Part shown: positions 61,301 to 64,000 of the stretch, piece by piece
How positions within the stretch are numbered: position 1 is the first letter of the stretch
Layout of the letters: each line of letters starts with the position of its first letter
From: Pagrus major
Lineage: Eukaryota > Chordata > Actinopteri > Spariformes > Sparidae
Assembly (NCBI RefSeq): GCF_040436345.1
Contig: NC_133218.1
Coordinates: forward strand, 23,855,070-23,919,069
Reading direction: 5' to 3'
DNA: 64,000 nt
Notes under the pieces: model-generated
Database searches by the model: none
Seen by the model: only the letters and a program-made list of their open reading frames with translations
Told to the model about the DNA's origin: nothing
Program-made: the position numbers and the translations under genes

Positions 61301-64000
61301 ATTTCAGATTCACGATGCAGTGTCACTTTTAATGATTCCACTGTAAAGTTTTTCAGTAAGATGTCACACTAAAGTTGCAGTTTTGTATTAATTATAGACA
61401 ATGTTTGAACAGTGTTGTGTCTCTTTGTGGCTATGTAAGATTAAAAACAGTAACATGACAATGGTGAAACAAAGTCAGCTTTGGTTTAGTGCTGTACATT
61501 TTCCAGAAAGTGTTTAGTAATCAATCCATTGCAGCCAGTTAAAAACTAAGTAACTTGTCAGTTACATCTAGCAGAAAAACAAAATTTGTAGCTTGATTAT
61601 TTATTATTATTACCAGATTAGTGTTATACCATACACTAATTGTTGCATTCGATTCAGAAGAGTCATGCATTAGCTATGTATTAATTAAGCATGAACTGTA
61701 TAAGGTGTATTATTTGGGGCAGTAGCGTTATCCTTGAAGTGTGGGTGGTGACAATTACAATAACTTGTGGTGACGCTTTACAAGGATGATTCATATTTTT
61801 CTCACAGTGATGTTTATGTAACACCCTTCAGTGTTAATGCCCAGTTCTTCATTCAAGTTTGGATAATGCTGTTTTATTTTCTAGTTTTCTCCACATTATC
61901 TCACGCGAGACGCAAAAGCTTTAAAGACTTGTCCCCTGATCTGTGTTGCTATGGAGTCTCTGGCAGCCTTCATGTAGGCTTGGCTGTAAACATTTCAGGG
62001 TTGTTGTACATGGTTTGCTGCAGGTGCCAGCGCCTTCTCCTTCTCTTTGTCCAAATGTTCTGTCAAGGTGAGCTTAATCTTATCTTCCCCATCACTTTTT
62101 GTTCAGCTGTACTTTTTCAAGTTGAGTAATATAATATCTACGTAGGTTGGATTTTTTTCAGCATAGTTAGGTTCTTCTATTGCTTAATTTCTGCTTGACA
62201 GGATTCCACATGAATATCCCACGAACCTGTTGAGCAAGTTGAAGTACAGAAAAGGGTCTGGAAGCACAGTAAACAAGACAGAGAGAGGGAGGGAGGTAGA
62301 TGGAGTGGAGGAGGGGGACAGAAGGGGAGTTAAATCAGTCACTCAGCCAAAAAACCAGTGCCACGCCCCAGGTGCCAGGGCTAGTAAGAGCAAGCAGCAG
62401 GAATGTGAGGGAAATGAATGGGAGTGTAAGTCCTGCCATTCACATGGTGAGTGCTTTCTTTTTTCACCTTTAGGCTGCACGACGTACCATGTAAACATAT
62501 CACAAGGTATGGTGAGGGTACAAAAGAGCAAAAATATTTGACTGTTGGCTCCAAAAATATCTAACTTTATGCAGGAAGTCTGACGTGAAACTTGGATTGC
62601 ATGTGGTTTTGTCAGCTATTCTTTGTTTACATTGAACGTTAGTGCAAACTAAATATGTGAAGCAGTTAATGAGGGTAGCCACAGTGTATTAATAGTATGA
62701 GTAGACCTGATCAAAACCACATGAGCGTGACGTGAACATATTCGGTCAGGCTTTTAATCTGTTATTATGATGATCACAGACGGACAGAAAATGAAAGGTT
62801 TTCCTCAGTGGTCTGCACAACACGTCTGTGGTCTAAAGTTAAAATCAAAACATCACGTGGTGTGTGGGAGTCAGTTTATTTCCCAGCTAACGAGGCTGAC
62901 CTTTTTTTAATTTTTTTGATCTTCTCCCGTGTGAAAGGAACAGTGTTTTTGTCACATGTGAATAAAGAATCGCACTCTGTCTGCTTACGAGGAAACAAAT
63001 ATGCGGCGAAATAAGACGTTTTTTTCAGTCTTTAAAAACGTCAAGGAAGTGTGGAAACACTTTGAACAGTCCAACCAGTGATTCGAGAGTGCCGCTCTGA
63101 GAGAAGAGTACATATTTTCTGTCTGTGCGGTTGGCAATCTGTTTACTGGAAGGGTTGCTCACTCAGAGCACATGTTGCTGCATGTGCAGTCAGCCAGCGA
63201 GCCCCAAGAAGACTGTAGAGTTAAGTGTAAATGCAGGGGCAGAGAAAGTGTTTTTGTGGAGGTGGTGGGGGGCTGTTTGTGTGCATGTGCATGCATGTGT
63301 GTCTGTGATTTTGTTTTGAGAACTTAGCAAATAACCAGTAAAACCACACTAGAATCCTGTGTGTACGTGTGGTTCAGTGCAAGTTATATGAGTTTGCTGA
63401 GTCCAGATTTAAGCTCCCTTTCTGGGAACCAGCATTCCCTGCTCCTCTACAGCGAGCTGTAAGAGACTGGAGGGCTTTGGGAATGAAGAGGCATGGGCTG
63501 GTTTCAGTATGTCCCAGGTTTGTCTATTGTACACAGTGAGTGGTAACAATGGGAGGGTTAAGTATCTGATATACACACCAAACCCTGGGACTCAGCTGCA
63601 AGTAATTAAAGCTGGCAGTTGGCAGAGAAGAGAGTCAGGCGACTGTAATGGCCGCTCTAAGTTCATACCATAATATTTGGATGATGAATCAGGCTGCTAG
63701 TAAAAGTGTTGTCATGCTGTTGACCCAAGGCTTTCTCCCCTCCCTGTGTCCTGTTGGCCCTGAGGGAGGCATAGAGAGAAGAGAAAAAAGGCTTTGTACG
63801 ACCCTGCTGCCTGTTTGTAATGAGATCTAATGTTTATTTGGGATGCTGCAGCTTTTGTTTTTACTTAAGTAGTCTCATCAATTTGTTTCCCACTTTATTT
63901 GGTGTTCCTCAAGATGTATGCAAAGCCCTGTATCAACATTTTATCTGAAATGAACTTCACAATCTTGAAAGAGGGATGGCATAATCCATCAACCACTTAC

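Larger units (their letters stand above)
45417..64000 (+). other. nfat5: nfat5 intron 1 (continues past window)
   Basis: At least 18.5 kb without a recognised exon. It contains dispersed repeats (49825-49947, 51770-52010, 52395-52735, 54150-54545, 56826-57475, 60640-60794), a hAT-like element (59317-60123), GT microsatellites, an 18-bp hairpin (54664-54706) and a BED-finger remnant (61142-61300). Unclassified parts may hold enhancers, which cannot be recognised by eye. Confidence 0.7.

Noticed and set aside
62230-62541. 103-residue Lys/Glu/Gly-rich frame followed by a GTGAGT donor-like site, a possible nfat5 alternative exon
   Set aside because: It does not resemble known NFAT5 N-terminal sequence, is purine-biased low-complexity sequence, and lacks a convincing acceptor.
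1-64000. tRNA, rRNA, CRISPR arrays or prokaryotic operons
   Set aside because: None could be recognised; the window is spliced vertebrate DNA.

Overview
The window is vertebrate nuclear DNA, most likely from a teleost fish. Genes are split into short exons with GT/AG introns, encoded proteins are clear orthologues of human genes, and the non-coding sequence is full of fish-style miniature DNA transposons, LINE tails and microsatellites. There is no operon, CRISPR or prokaryotic feature. All exon structures below were assembled by eye from splice signals, reading phase and protein similarity.

Layout. (1) 1-240 is a CpG-rich promoter-like edge carrying a CRE palindrome; by human gene order it may be the 5' end of a gene running off the left side (WWOX is the guess). 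(2) 1796-3892, minus strand: clec3a, three coding exons, with a TATA box and a poly(A) signal. (3) about 5602-16866, minus strand: vat1l, nine coding exons, 414 aa. (4) 17233-21096: a 3.9-kb foldback-type element whose two roughly 0.5-kb arms are inverted copies of each other, each made of a 60-bp palindrome plus about 12 units of a 31-bp minisatellite. It starts 366 bp upstream of the vat1l start codon. (5) 21097-23577: gene-free, with remnants of miniature transposons. (6) 23578-24919, minus strand: bola3, four exons, 104 aa. (7) 26010-43781, plus strand: pkd1l2, 41 coding exons in one continuous reading frame, 2495 aa, with C-type lectin, SUEL lectin, PKD/REJ, GPS, PLAT and polycystin channel regions. 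(8) 45344-45416, plus strand: first coding exon of nfat5 under a CpG-rich promoter; everything to 64000 is its first intron. That intron holds a well-delimited hAT-like miniature element with an 8-bp target duplication, a perfect 18-bp hairpin and a broken BED-finger reading frame.

The genes do not form one pathway: a cartilage-type lectin, a quinone-oxidoreductase-like protein, a mitochondrial Fe-S assembly factor, a polycystin-1-like receptor/channel and an osmotic-stress transcription factor. Human orthologues of four of them lie on chromosome 16q, so this is a conserved but rearranged block, with bola3 (human chromosome 2) placed inside it. I found no convincing new multi-gene system. The most unusual structure is the foldback element beside vat1l.
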